A stretch of 64,000 nt of DNA from Clostridiaceae bacterium (GTDB lineage Bacteria; Bacillota; Clostridia; Lachnospirales; Lachnospiraceae). The stretch lies in assembly GCA_902362865.1 (NCBI GenBank), contig CABIYE010000001.1, positions 124,001 to 188,000 of the forward strand. Reading direction: 5' to 3'. Below are positions 42,628 to 50,840 of this stretch, piece after piece; the stretch's first letter is position 1; the number at the start of each line of letters is the position of its first letter. The notes beneath the pieces were generated by a model. It was not told where the DNA came from. It saw only the letters and a program-made list of their open reading frames with translations, and searched no databases. Position numbers and translations under genes: made by a program.

Positions 42628-42710
42628 AGATAGAAAATGCTAAAAATGGGTAAATTTGGAAGATACCGGTTGGGTTGCATTTTACTGTGGTAAAAAGTAT
42701 ATGAAGAGTG

Positions 42711-42746
42711 GAATGGCGGTTGTTTAATACTGCCATTCTTTTTTTT
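42711..42746 (+). terminator. Intrinsic terminator after the immunity operon
   Basis: GAATGGCGGT pairs with ACTGCCATTC (one G-T-type mismatch) and is followed by eight T. Confidence 0.9.
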
Positions 42747-42767
42747 GAAAATGCCTCTATGGGAATT

Positions 42768-42828
42768 ATTACACAGCGAATCGAAAAAATTACATGTAGA
42801 TGGGATAGTACATTAAATATGGTAAAAT
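42768..42828 (+). promoter_or_regulatory. Agr-box promoter of the DUF6973 gene (site A)
   Basis: ATTACAC at 42768 and ATTACAT at 42789, TCG at 42781-42783, -10 TAAAAT at 42823-42828, exactly the spacing of sites B to E. Confidence 0.8.
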
Positions 42829-42860
42829 ATAATCATAATATGAGATTGGAGGTATATTCT

Positions 42861-43523
42861 ATGAAGAAACTATTTAAAGTATTCAGCCTAATGCTGGTGG
42901 TGATAATGGCTTTTCCATTCTCTGTTATGGCAAGCGAAAATGACCAGCAAAGAAGTGATTTGATTGGTGCAGAAGAAGAGGATTTTGAAAAATTGATTGC
43001 AGAAATCCAGAACATTAAGGCTACTCACCCAGATTACTCAGAAGAAATGCTCATGTCTTTTTTGGAAGCCAATCATCAAGATGTGGAAAGAGGGATTATA
43101 GATATTTGGAATGCGCTTACAGATTCAGAAAAGAAACTATGTATTCGTTATCCTTTTGATGCCCTAAAGGTAAATAAAGCAAAAAATATTGCTACTTCGC
43201 AGACAGAGGCAAAATTTGGGACAAATGGTTTAGGAAACAGAAGTGATGCTTTTCGTCATGGAATTTGGAATGCTGAAATGACTGTTTTAATAGGAAAAGA
43301 AAGGGCAGAGTTATTTGCAACTGCTCATGAAGACAAAGATGTTACAGGAACAGAATCAGATGGATATCCAAAAACAGCACATAGAGATATGGACTTACAT
43401 AACAATGAAGTGGGAAGAGAAATAGGAGAAAAAAATAAAGAAGCTTCTGAAAGTGAAATGGCGGATATTATTTATCAGGAAATATATTCCGCAACAACAT
43501 CATTTATATGGCTACATGAATAA
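42861..43523 (+). CDS. Secreted DUF6973-type protein
   Basis: 220 residues from ATG 42861 (after GGAGG). A Sec signal peptide ends near VMASEN. The second half (WNALTDSEKKLCIRYPFDA ... GLGNRSDAFRHGIWNAEMT ... ATAHE ... DMDLHNNEVGR) matches the DUF6973 pattern of conserved His/Asn/Arg, found in secreted enzymes and toxin ends. The His and Asp/Glu cluster suggests a metal-dependent hydrolase, which is not proven. Its promoter is in the quorum regulon. Confidence 0.75.
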   Translation: MKKLFKVFSLMLVVIMAFPFSVMASENDQQRSDLIGAEEEDFEKLIAEIQNIKATHPDYSEEMLMSFLEANHQDVERGIIDIWNALTDSEKKLCIRYPFDALKVNKAKNIATSQTEAKFGTNGLGNRSDAFRHGIWNAEMTVLIGKERAELFATAHEDKDVTGTESDGYPKTAHRDMDLHNNEVGREIGEKNKEASESEMADIIYQEIYSATTSFIWLHE

Positions 43524-43528
43524 GATTT

Positions 43529-43550
43529 GAGCAGTGCGATTGCACTGCTC
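43529..43550 (+). terminator. Hairpin after the DUF6973 gene
   Basis: GAGCAGTGC and GCACTGCTC form a perfect 9-bp stem with a 4-base loop; the T run after it is weak. Confidence 0.6.
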
Positions 43551-43658
43551 GTCTTCGTATTTTGCATATTTTGCGTAATTGATTACTTCTATTATTTGTA
43601 TCGCTATGAATGAAATAGGGTAGCATGATAGTACAACATGATTAAGAGGTAGGCAATT

Positions 43659-44033
43659 ATGGAAAGTCGTATTAAACAATTACGTGAGAAAAGAGGGTTA
43701 ATACAGGAAATCCTTGCAGTAGAATTAGGGATAACACAGCAAATGTTGAGTAAGTACGAAAGAGATGTTACGTTAATAAAAGTAGATATTCTGAAAAAGA
43801 TTGCTGCTTACTTCAATGTAACAACAGATTATTTGCTGGGAGTTTCAGATGTAAAAAGAGATTTGAATGGGCAGATGAAAATGAACGAAGTACTAGACGA
43901 ATATTACGATTTAGTGGAAGTGTATAAAGAGTTAGATCCATGTGATCAGGAGATGATTTGGTCAATTATACAAATAGTAAAAAAAACGAGTGAGAAGAAA
44001 AAATCAGCAAACATGCAGAAGAGAGTGGAGTGA
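43659..44033 (+). CDS. XRE-family regulator heading Agr locus 3
   Basis: 124 residues. A Cro/C1 helix-turn-helix (about 3-60: IKQLREKRGLIQEILAVELGITQQMLSKYER) with the TDYLLGVSD end of the family and a charged tail. It is joined directly to agrA with no gap and so is co-transcribed with it. It could adjust the response threshold of the Agr system. Confidence 0.9.
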   Translation: MESRIKQLREKRGLIQEILAVELGITQQMLSKYERDVTLIKVDILKKIAAYFNVTTDYLLGVSDVKRDLNGQMKMNEVLDEYYDLVEVYKELDPCDQEMIWSIIQIVKKTSEKKKSANMQKRVE

Positions 44034-44762
44034 ATGTTAAATATAGCAATTTGTGATGATGATATTCAAATAACTGGAAAAATCGAAAGACTTCTCCAGG
44101 ATATAGCTAAAAGAAATTTTGTTGATACTGAAATAGAAGTATTCTGGAATGGAAAGAGTTTAGCAGATGCTATCGCAGCAGGTGAGAGGTATGATGTTAT
44201 TTATCTGGATATAGAAATGGATAAAGAAGATGGTATTTCGGCAGCTAGAAGAATTAGAACATACGATAAAAATGTGCGAATTATTTATGTTACGAGCCAT
44301 GAAAGTTATATGAGGGAATCCTTTGAGGTAAGACCGTTTCAGTTTCTTGTAAAACCTGTAACAGATAAAATAATGGAAAAGTGCTTTAAGTCGGTATATG
44401 AAGACATTAATAGTGAAGATTTTTATTTTCGCTATAGTTATCAACGTATGAATCATAAAGTACCAATCAAGGATATTTTATATTTTGAAAGCAACAAACG
44501 AAAAATATTTATTGTAACGGAACAAGAAATCCTTGAACTGTACGGAAAACTTAATGAGATTGAAGAAACCCTTAAAACATGTAAAATTTCTTTTTTGCGA
44601 GTTCATCAGTCTTTTCTGGTGAATTATAAACATATCTCCGGACAATCTTATGATTCTGTAGTAATGGATAATGGACAAAAAATTTCAATCAGTGAAGACC
44701 GGAGAAAGATAATTAGTGAACAATATTGTTCTATGGAGGATACGTTTTATGTGGACGAATAG
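44034..44762 (+). CDS. agrA: AgrA-like response regulator, receiver plus LytTR domain (system 3)
   Basis: 242 residues. Receiver with Asp8/Asp9 and phosphoacceptor Asp59 (YLDIEM), then a LytTR domain (about 138-240: ILYFESNKRKIFI, FLRVHQSFLVNYKHI). It is the best candidate to bind the five ATTACAT-type direct-repeat promoters, one of which precedes agrDB of its own locus. It starts one codon after the XRE gene. Confidence 0.92.
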   Translation: MLNIAICDDDIQITGKIERLLQDIAKRNFVDTEIEVFWNGKSLADAIAAGERYDVIYLDIEMDKEDGISAARRIRTYDKNVRIIYVTSHESYMRESFEVRPFQFLVKPVTDKIMEKCFKSVYEDINSEDFYFRYSYQRMNHKVPIKDILYFESNKRKIFIVTEQEILELYGKLNEIEETLKTCKISFLRVHQSFLVNYKHISGQSYDSVVMDNGQKISISEDRRKIISEQYCSMEDTFYVDE

Positions 44763-46059
44763 GGTATTAATGTGTGGGATAGATATATTGCTTTGCCTTT
44801 GGGCAGTATATTTATTCTTTTTTTATTTCGATATATTTTTTGCTCGTAAGAGAAAAAGGTATTTGTCGGTGATCGGTATAACGCTGTTCGTGATTTGGCA
44901 ATTTGGAATAACAACGATTATTAGTTTTCCTGCCTACATCAATATTGCTGTGACGATTATGTTTACGTTTTTGGCAGTTATGATGACTTATGAAGGTAGA
45001 TGGTGGAACAAAGGTGTATTTGTAATTACCTTTAATGCGATTTGGATGTTGATGGAAACCCTGTGCAACTATATTTTGATAACATACTGCCCTCAATATG
45101 CTGCAGTTCGCCAAGTAGGCTCTTTTGTTTCAAAAATATTTTTTAATGCAGTAATTCTTGCATTAAAGAAAGTGTTCACAGATGATGATATTAAGGAATT
45201 GCCGGTCAGATACAGTATTTTACTTGTGTTGATCCCAACAGGAAGCATTTATATCATGAACAATATATTTATGCTTGGATTTGCAAATAATAATGGACGT
45301 ACTCGTATAAACTCTACATTTACTGTACTTATTTTACTTGGTATGAACATATTGATATTTTATGTCTATATGAAGTTGGCTGATGATTTGCGGTTAAGGA
45401 GAATGGCAGCAGTATATGAACAGCAACTGGAATTATGCGAACGTCATCAGCAAGAAAGAGAACTTTCAATGTTGCAGTTGCGGGATATAAAACACAATAT
45501 GAAGAATAATCTTATTTCCATTCTTGCTTATGCAGAAAATAAAGAATATGAAAAAATGACAGGTTTTATTGAAGAAATTATGGGAGAGGGCGGTATGGTG
45601 ATTGCCTCAATATCGAATAGTGGGAATATTGTGATTGATTCACTTATTGGATATTGGTATGTAACTGCCCAAAACAAAAAAATAATTTTTAAAACGGATA
45701 TTTGTATTCCGATGATAATGCCTTTTAAAGGAGCTGATCTGAGTCTGATATTGGGAAATTTACTGGAAAATGCAGTGGAAGCAGCAGAGAAGGTTGAAGA
45801 AAATAAATATATAAATGTCAAAATGAAATTTGATAAAAATAATCTATTATTGTTCGTAGACAATAGTTATAAAGGGAAGCTGTTAAAAACAAGAGATAAC
45901 CGCTTGAAATCTACAAAGTCAGATGCAGAAAATCATGGAGTAGGTTTAGCCTCTGTGTATCGGGCAGTAGCAAAATATCATGGATCAGTGGTAATAGAGG
46001 ATTCAGAACCAGGAAAATTTAAAATTCGGATAGTCTTATATAGTAATGTGCAGGAATAA
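44749..46059 (+). CDS. agrC: AgrC-like sensor histidine kinase (system 3)
   Basis: 436 residues from ATG 44749, which follows GGAGGA by eight bases. An N-terminal half of about six membrane segments, a coiled linker, phosphoacceptor box DIKHNMKNNL and GHKL ATPase (NLLENAVEAAEK, HGVGLASV). Overlaps agrA by 14 bases. Confidence 0.92.
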   Translation: MWTNRVLMCGIDILLCLWAVYLFFFYFDIFFARKRKRYLSVIGITLFVIWQFGITTIISFPAYINIAVTIMFTFLAVMMTYEGRWWNKGVFVITFNAIWMLMETLCNYILITYCPQYAAVRQVGSFVSKIFFNAVILALKKVFTDDDIKELPVRYSILLVLIPTGSIYIMNNIFMLGFANNNGRTRINSTFTVLILLGMNILIFYVYMKLADDLRLRRMAAVYEQQLELCERHQQERELSMLQLRDIKHNMKNNLISILAYAENKEYEKMTGFIEEIMGEGGMVIASISNSGNIVIDSLIGYWYVTAQNKKIIFKTDICIPMIMPFKGADLSLILGNLLENAVEAAEKVEENKYINVKMKFDKNNLLLFVDNSYKGKLLKTRDNRLKSTKSDAENHGVGLASVYRAVAKYHGSVVIEDSEPGKFKIRIVLYSNVQE

Positions 46060-46119
46060 TTACATGAACACTCGAAATAATTACATAAAAAATAATGAGA
46101 AAGGAAAGAATGGTAAAAT
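46059..46119 (+). promoter_or_regulatory. Agr-box promoter of the pseudo-receiver gene (site B)
   Basis: ATTACAT at 46059 and 46080, TCG at 46072-46074, -10 TAAAAT at 46114-46119. The first half-site touches the agrC stop. Confidence 0.82.
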
Positions 46120-46157
46120 GGAAAGATAAATTTGGTATGCGGTATGGGGACTGATAT

Positions 46158-46571
46158 ATGGATAGTGTGAAAATATTGCTGTTTAGTGATGATGAGAAAC
46201 TGTATAACAGTACTGAAAGGATTATTGGGAAAAAACACCAATTAAAATGGTGTACTTATCAACAGTTGGAAAACAATAGATATCCAACGGCAGATGTTGT
46301 GATTTTCCATTTTACTAAAGAGATAATAGAGAGGGAAAGGGCATTTGCGGCTATTATAAAAATAAAAGGGAGTTTGGGGCATTTAACGCCTATTCTTGCT
46401 ATTAGCGAAGGGGGATCAATACAGGATATTTTTTCTATACTGAAAGCAGGAGCTTACGATTATATAGAAACAATAGATAACACACGAAAATATAAGAAAA
46501 AGATAGAGAACCTGATTTTATGGAATTGGTATATAAAAAAACATACATCAGCAAAAAAGAGGCAATGTTGA
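46158..46571 (+). CDS. Stand-alone pseudo-receiver protein
   Basis: 137 residues with a receiver-like fold pattern: ILLFSDDEK keeps the acid pair (Asp11/Asp12), but the phosphoacceptor strand is VVIFHFT, with His in place of Asp, and the conserved Lys is lost (DYIETID). TPILAIS and LKAGAYDY are still typical. So it probably cannot be phosphorylated. No output domain. Driven by its own Agr-box promoter, it may bind AgrC, AgrA or another partner as a feedback device. Confidence 0.7.
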   Translation: MDSVKILLFSDDEKLYNSTERIIGKKHQLKWCTYQQLENNRYPTADVVIFHFTKEIIERERAFAAIIKIKGSLGHLTPILAISEGGSIQDIFSILKAGAYDYIETIDNTRKYKKKIENLILWNWYIKKHTSAKKRQC

Positions 46572-46606
46572 GAAAGAACCGGAGAAACATTGCTTCTTTT
46601 TTTCTG
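46559..46606 (+). terminator. Intrinsic terminator after the pseudo-receiver gene
   Basis: GAGGCAATGTT pairs with AAACATTGCTTC, followed by a T run. Confidence 0.8.
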
Positions 46607-46620
46607 CCTTTTTGGGAAAA

Positions 46621-46681
46621 ATTACATCAATACTCGGTTTTTTTACAAGAGAACCGAATGGGAGATTTTTTGTAGTAATGT
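46621..46681 (+). promoter_or_regulatory. Agr-box promoter of agrDB, system 3 (site C)
   Basis: ATTACAT at 46621 and the weaker TTTACAA at 46642, TCG at 46634-46636, and TAATGT at 46676, again 34 bp after the second half-site. The weaker half-site and -10 may make this the least sensitive promoter of the set. Confidence 0.72.
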
Positions 46682-46712
46682 ATTGGTAAACAAATGAAAG
46701 GAGATTTTAATT

Positions 46713-46862
46713 ATGAAATCTAAAAATTTAAAAAATCAGCCAGCAAAAGTATTAGCAAATTTATCTCTGAAACTTGGTAAAATGTCAGCGGACAGTGCTT
46801 GCTGTTATATTTATCATCAGCCAAAGATGCCAGAAGCATTGAAAAAAATGAAGAAACTTTAA
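46713..46862 (+). CDS. agrD: AgrD-like cyclic autoinducer propeptide (system 3)
   Basis: 49 residues: basic amphipathic N-terminus, core SACCYIYH, then QPKMPEALKKMKKL. QPKMPE is the family hallmark. The ring may start at Cys30 or Cys31. AAAGGAG precedes the ATG; agrB follows after four bases. The core differs from systems 1 and 2, so a distinct signal is expected. Confidence 0.9.
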   Translation: MKSKNLKNQPAKVLANLSLKLGKMSADSACCYIYHQPKMPEALKKMKKL

Positions 46863-46866
46863 TTTT

Positions 46867-47448
46867 ATGGGAAAATTATCGGAAAAAATAACAAGATACG
46901 TTATTGATGCCGGTGCAGTTTCAGAGGAGTTGTATGCAGTATATCAATATGGATTTCAGATTGGATTAGAGATGTTAATTTGCCTATTCGTCTGTATGAG
47001 TATAGCGATATACTTGCATACAATCCCAGAATTCCTTGTGTCTACAGGTGTTTTTATGTTTTTAAGAACCTATGCTGGTGGTGTACATCTGAATAGCTTT
47101 AAGGCTTGTTTTACATGCTCTGTTACTGTTCAAGTTATGATTTTGCAAATTAATAACAAATATCCATTAGAGCTGTTTGTGGCTTGGGGGATTATTTTGG
47201 TCAGTTCCATTTGTATATGGAAACTTTCTCCTGTAGAAAACATTAACCATGAGTTGAAAAAAGAAGAAAAGGAACATTGCCGAAAAGTAACAGGTAAAAT
47301 ACTAGGAGCTATTTTCATTGCTGCTGGCTGTTGTACAGCTTTAGGTATGAAAAAATATTTATCCTTGATTGCGTTGACAGCGTTGACCGTTTTTATATCA
47401 CAATGTATCGGCATCATAAAGTATAAAGTTGAAAAAGAGAAAAATTAG
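46867..47448 (+). CDS. agrB: AgrB-like autoinducer-processing membrane protease (system 3)
   Basis: 193 residues with about six membrane segments. Catalytic His74 (GGVH) and Cys81 are seven apart. No clear ribosome site of its own, so translation is likely coupled to agrD four bases upstream. Confidence 0.92.
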   Translation: MGKLSEKITRYVIDAGAVSEELYAVYQYGFQIGLEMLICLFVCMSIAIYLHTIPEFLVSTGVFMFLRTYAGGVHLNSFKACFTCSVTVQVMILQINNKYPLELFVAWGIILVSSICIWKLSPVENINHELKKEEKEHCRKVTGKILGAIFIAAGCCTALGMKKYLSLIALTALTVFISQCIGIIKYKVEKEKN

Positions 47449-47485
47449 CGGGAATGATAAAATATTATTGTTTCCGCGTTTTTTA
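47446..47485 (+). terminator. Intrinsic terminator after agrDB, system 3
   Basis: GCGGGAA and TTTCCGC form the stem, followed by a T run. Confidence 0.75.
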
Positions 47486-47540
47486 TTTAAAATGGTAAAA
47501 CTGTACAGAAATATAGAAAAGACTGTTGTGGGAGGAAAAG

Positions 47541-47630
47541 ATGCAGAATATTTTTTCGGAATACAAAGATACCATAATTGTTGTTGACCTCATGAATCAT
47601 CAAACAACTGATTTACTTGCCTGTCTCTGA
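47541..47630 (+). pseudogene. 5' stub of a winged-helix gene
   Basis: After GGGAGGAAAAG an ATG opens MQNIFSEYKDTIIV, which matches the start of the stand-alone winged-helix proteins (MKYVFPEYKENVVL). Similarity then stops and a stop codon follows after 29 codons, where transposon-derived sequence begins. Confidence 0.65.
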
Positions 47631-47914
47631 ATTAACCTGTATACTGCCATCAGCATACAAAAGGAAAGCGTGTGAAGAAACAGTTAGTCATCCGTCAACG
47701 CATCGATATGCACTGTACAGGATGTAAGCAAGAGATATTTACAACCAAGGCATTGGATGAGATCCATAAGGCATCTGCAGGAATCCCACGGATGATCAAC
47801 CGTGTCTGTGAAAAAGCTTTGATGTATGCGTTTCAAAATCAGAAACGATTAATCGATGATTATATGATCAAGTTCGTTGTGGAACACGAGATGCTTAGGA
47901 TGGTAACTTCATAA
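47631..47914 (+). pseudogene. 3' fragment of a transposition-helper AAA ATPase
   Basis: The frame ending at 47914 reads LVIRQRIDMHCTG ... FTTKALDEIHKASAGIPRMI and CEKALMYAFQNQKRLIDDYM, the C-terminal lid region of ExeA/TniB-type ATPases carried by insertion sequences. Walker A and B are missing. A perfect hairpin (ACCGCCTG, GAAA, CAGGCGGT) follows at 47921-47942 and may mark the element end. Confidence 0.65.
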
Positions 47915-48100
47915 AGCAGGTACCGCCTGGAAACAGGCGGTATTGCCTAACTGACTGGTGACAGAAAGTTAACCAAACGAGCGTCAACTGATGTGAGCAA
48001 TCTTGTGACATCTCATGAAATCACTAACACATAATATTGAGAAAAGAAAGGGAAAACTTTAGCTTGCTTTTATACCTTTTAGCTTAAAAATCAATTTTAG

Positions 48101-48266
48101 AAGGATGCCGCGGCTGACAGTCAGCATAAAATTGCTTTGAAAGATAATGGACATGGGATAACAAGATAGAGAAAAAATTATAGAGGAAATTAAGATAGAT
48201 GTTGACTTGTACAAAAAACATCTGGTAAGTAATAGAGCTTTATATAACGATATCAAGAATTCTTAA
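48101..48266 (+). pseudogene. Decayed small-RNA tail and PBECR4-like gene start
   Basis: 48101-48140 matches the last ~40 bases of the small RNAs at 24.6 and 58.5 kb, including GCGGCTGACAG. 48153-48266 resembles the start of the gene at 58755 (EEIKIDVDLYKKHLVSNR-like) but its third codon is a stop. With the stub at 47541 this is a wrecked third copy of the module. The ~500-bp stretch 47915-48416 holds nothing else but the promoter region of the next gene. Confidence 0.7.
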
Positions 48267-48324
48267 TAGGATTATAATTAAATAGCACGAAAAGGCAGAA
48301 GTGTTTGTATATATAAAAGTTCTT

Positions 48325-48387
48325 ATGAAAATCTTAATAGTTTTTAATGAAAATCATAATGAATAAATAAAGGAAATTTGTTATAAT
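48325..48387 (+). promoter_or_regulatory. Promoter with 22-bp-spaced repeats before the VanR-like gene
   Basis: ATGAAAATC occurs at 48325 and 48347, two helical turns apart, and an extended -10 (TGTTATAAT, hexamer 48382-48387) lies downstream. The repeats fit autoregulation by the OmpR-family regulator that follows. Confidence 0.6.
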
Positions 48388-48416
48388 TCAAATTATGGAA
48401 AGAGGGTGATGATGGT

Positions 48417-49112
48417 ATGTGCGAAAAAATATTAGTTATAGATGATGAGAAGGATATAGCAAATTTACTGGAAGTTTATTTGCAAAATGAAAATTACATT
48501 GTTTATAAATATTACTGTGCTAAAGATGCAATACCTTGTATTGAAAAGGGCGATATAGATCTTGCTATTCTTGATATTATGCTCCCGGATATAAATGGTT
48601 TTTCCTTATGTCAGCGTATTCGTGAAAAATATACTTACCCCATTATTATGCTAACTGCCAAAATTGAGGAAACAGATAAAATTACTGGACTTACATTAGG
48701 TGCCGATGATTATGTGACAAAGCCATTTCGTCCTTTGGAAGTGGTTGCCAGAGTAAAAGCCCAGCTACGACGCTACAAAAAATATTCATCCGTTACAAGT
48801 GAAGAAGGAATAAAGCCAGAACTTTCATACAATAAATTACGATTGAACGTGCAGACACATGAATGTCTATTGGATGGTGAGAATGTGTCGCTGACTCCGA
48901 CCGAGTTTTCAATTCTTAATGTTTTGTTGGAAAATGCCGGGACGGTTGTAAGCATTGAATATTTATTTCATGCAGTATGGAAAGAGGAATATTATTCAAA
49001 AAATAGCAGCACTATCACAGTGCATATCCGACATTTGCGTGAAAAATTAAAAGATACTTCTGATACCCCGAAATATATCAAAACAATTTGGGGAGTAGGT
49101 TATAAAATCTGA
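48417..49112 (+). CDS. VanR-like OmpR-family response regulator
   Basis: 231 residues. Receiver with LAILDIMLPDINGF and the Lys in VTKPF; winged helix with LTPTEFSILNVLLENAG and GVGYKI. Very similar in style to VanR of glycopeptide-resistance systems, but no vanHAX genes follow, so it probably responds to another envelope signal. Heads a regulator/VanZ-like/kinase/ABC set. Confidence 0.92.
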   Translation: MCEKILVIDDEKDIANLLEVYLQNENYIVYKYYCAKDAIPCIEKGDIDLAILDIMLPDINGFSLCQRIREKYTYPIIMLTAKIEETDKITGLTLGADDYVTKPFRPLEVVARVKAQLRRYKKYSSVTSEEGIKPELSYNKLRLNVQTHECLLDGENVSLTPTEFSILNVLLENAGTVVSIEYLFHAVWKEEYYSKNSSTITVHIRHLREKLKDTSDTPKYIKTIWGVGYKI

Positions 49113-49123
49113 AAGGAGAACCC

Positions 49124-49630
49124 ATGAAAAGAAAGCGAAAATTTGGGGTGTCAGTTCTTTTTTTGATTTATCTGGCACTTTTGGTTTGGATAATATTATT
49201 TAAGCTGCAATTCAATATCAATGATTTAGACACTGTAAGAAAGATAAATATTATTCCATTTTATTACGATAAAGAGATTGGAGTAGATTTTCACATAAAA
49301 GAAGTTCTTGAAAATTTATTGATTTTTGTCCCAATGGGCATATATCTGCAAATGCTTTTGTTTAAGAGCAAATCCTATTTGAAATTATTGATAATTGCTG
49401 GAATAAGTCTATTGCTGGAAATTACACAGTATATACTTGCTATTGGTAGTTCTGATATTACCGACCTGATTACTAACACAGCAGGCGGTCTTTTGGGTAT
49501 TGCTTTATATTCTATTGTGGCTCGATTGCTAAAAAGTCGAGAAAAAGCAGATAAATTATTTTTGGTTATTGCTGTAATTGTGAGCACCTTCATAATCGGT
49601 CTGTTGGCACTTCTTTTATTTTTAAATTGA
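49124..49630 (+). CDS. VanZ-like membrane protein
   Basis: 168 residues with four to five membrane segments and the VanZ pattern (NIIPFYYD ... ENLLIFVPMGIYL ... LLLEITQYIL ... SSDITDLITNTAGGLLG). VanZ-family proteins give low-level resistance to glycolipopeptide antibiotics. GAAAGGAG precedes the ATG. Lies between regulator and kinase. Confidence 0.9.
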   Translation: MKRKRKFGVSVLFLIYLALLVWIILFKLQFNINDLDTVRKINIIPFYYDKEIGVDFHIKEVLENLLIFVPMGIYLQMLLFKSKSYLKLLIIAGISLLLEITQYILAIGSSDITDLITNTAGGLLGIALYSIVARLLKSREKADKLFLVIAVIVSTFIIGLLALLLFLN

Positions 49631-49644
49631 TTGGAGGCGTGCTT

Positions 49645-50709
49645 ATGAAAAAAAAGCAACTTACTACGGAAAAGCGGCTTGGAGTACAATTATATTTAGT
49701 ACTATTTTTATATACTGTAACTGGTATAGGACTGGATATTTTGGCACAATTCATTTTTCCGAAATTCGATAGCAAAATTTTATCATGGCTATACTGGCGT
49801 ATAGATATGATTTTTATTTTCTATCTAATCATTGGTTTTGTATGTATATTTAATTACTTCTGGAAAAAACCATGGGGATATTTGGATGAAGTTATTTCCG
49901 CAACACAGACAGTTTATGAGCAGAATGATCATCCTGTAGCATTGTCTGATCCCCTTAAAGAATTAGAGGAACAACTTAACCAGATTAAACTGTCTGTGTT
50001 GTTAAGCAAACAGGTAGCAAAAGAAGCTGAGGATAGGAAAAATGAAATTGTTATGTATCTGGCCCACGATATACGCACTCCCCTAACAACAGTGATTGGA
50101 TATTTAAGTTTACTCCACGAAGCACCGGATATGCCTGAAAAACAGAAAGAAAAATATGTTCAAATTGCATTAAGTAAGGCTGAACGACTTGAAAAGCTTA
50201 TCAATGAATTGTTTGAAATTACAAAATATAATGCACACACTGTCTCGTTAAAGAAAGAAAAGGTAGACTTACAGTGTTTGTTGGCACAGGTAGTTGATGA
50301 AATATATCCCTCTTTATCTGCAAAAGGCAATTCGGCTGCTTTTACGGTTGATGATGATTTAGTTGTATATGCTGATCCGGAAAAGCTGGCAAGGGTTTTT
50401 AGTAATCTTTTGAAAAATGCAGCGGCATACAGCTATCCTAATACAGAGATTATTATAACTGCAAAGCGTTGTGGTAATAGCGTTCAAATAAACTTTGAAA
50501 ATCATGGGCGGACTATTGAACCTGAACAAATTTCTGGCATATTTGAAAAATTCAATCGCTTGGATGAAGCCCGCCTTTCTGATACAGGCGGTGCAGGATT
50601 AGGACTGTCGATTGCAGAGGAAATTATACGATTACATGGTGGAACCATTACTGCGTTTAGCGAAAATGAGATGGTGTCTTTTGTGATTATGCTTCCCATT
50701 TCTGATTAG
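49645..50709 (+). CDS. VanS-like sensor histidine kinase
   Basis: 354 residues from ATG 49645 (after TTGGAGG). Two membrane segments close together (about 15-37 and 53-72) with a short outer loop, so it senses within the membrane or by a partner. H-box YLAHDIRTPLTTVIGYL, N-box NLLKNAAAYSYP, G-box GGAGLGLSI. Partner of the VanR-like regulator. Confidence 0.92.
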   Translation: MKKKQLTTEKRLGVQLYLVLFLYTVTGIGLDILAQFIFPKFDSKILSWLYWRIDMIFIFYLIIGFVCIFNYFWKKPWGYLDEVISATQTVYEQNDHPVALSDPLKELEEQLNQIKLSVLLSKQVAKEAEDRKNEIVMYLAHDIRTPLTTVIGYLSLLHEAPDMPEKQKEKYVQIALSKAERLEKLINELFEITKYNAHTVSLKKEKVDLQCLLAQVVDEIYPSLSAKGNSAAFTVDDDLVVYADPEKLARVFSNLLKNAAAYSYPNTEIIITAKRCGNSVQINFENHGRTIEPEQISGIFEKFNRLDEARLSDTGGAGLGLSIAEEIIRLHGGTITAFSENEMVSFVIMLPISD

Positions 50710-50724
50710 GCATTTAGAAGTAAA

Positions 50725-50762
50725 ATCTTAGGAATTTCTTAGGAGATTTTGTTCCATATCTT
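50725..50762 (+). promoter_or_regulatory. 11-bp direct repeats before the ABC transporter genes
   Basis: TCTTAGGAATT and TCTTAGGAGAT are 11 bp apart (cores 50726 and 50737), with a possible -10 (TATCTT, 50757-50762). The layout resembles the LanR-type promoter at 39604, so control by the VanR-like regulator is plausible. Confidence 0.45.
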
Positions 50763-50840
50763 TGAGATTAAACTGTTTTTGTTCGGTACAATAGTTACTG
50801 AACAAGGACAGTTTTTTGTTTAAGAGAAAGGAGTACACCT

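Noticed and set aside
42643..42726. Short frame reading WVNLEDTGWVAFYCG
   Set aside because: Looks protein-like and may be a gene remnant, but it has no start or ribosome site and I cannot name a family.
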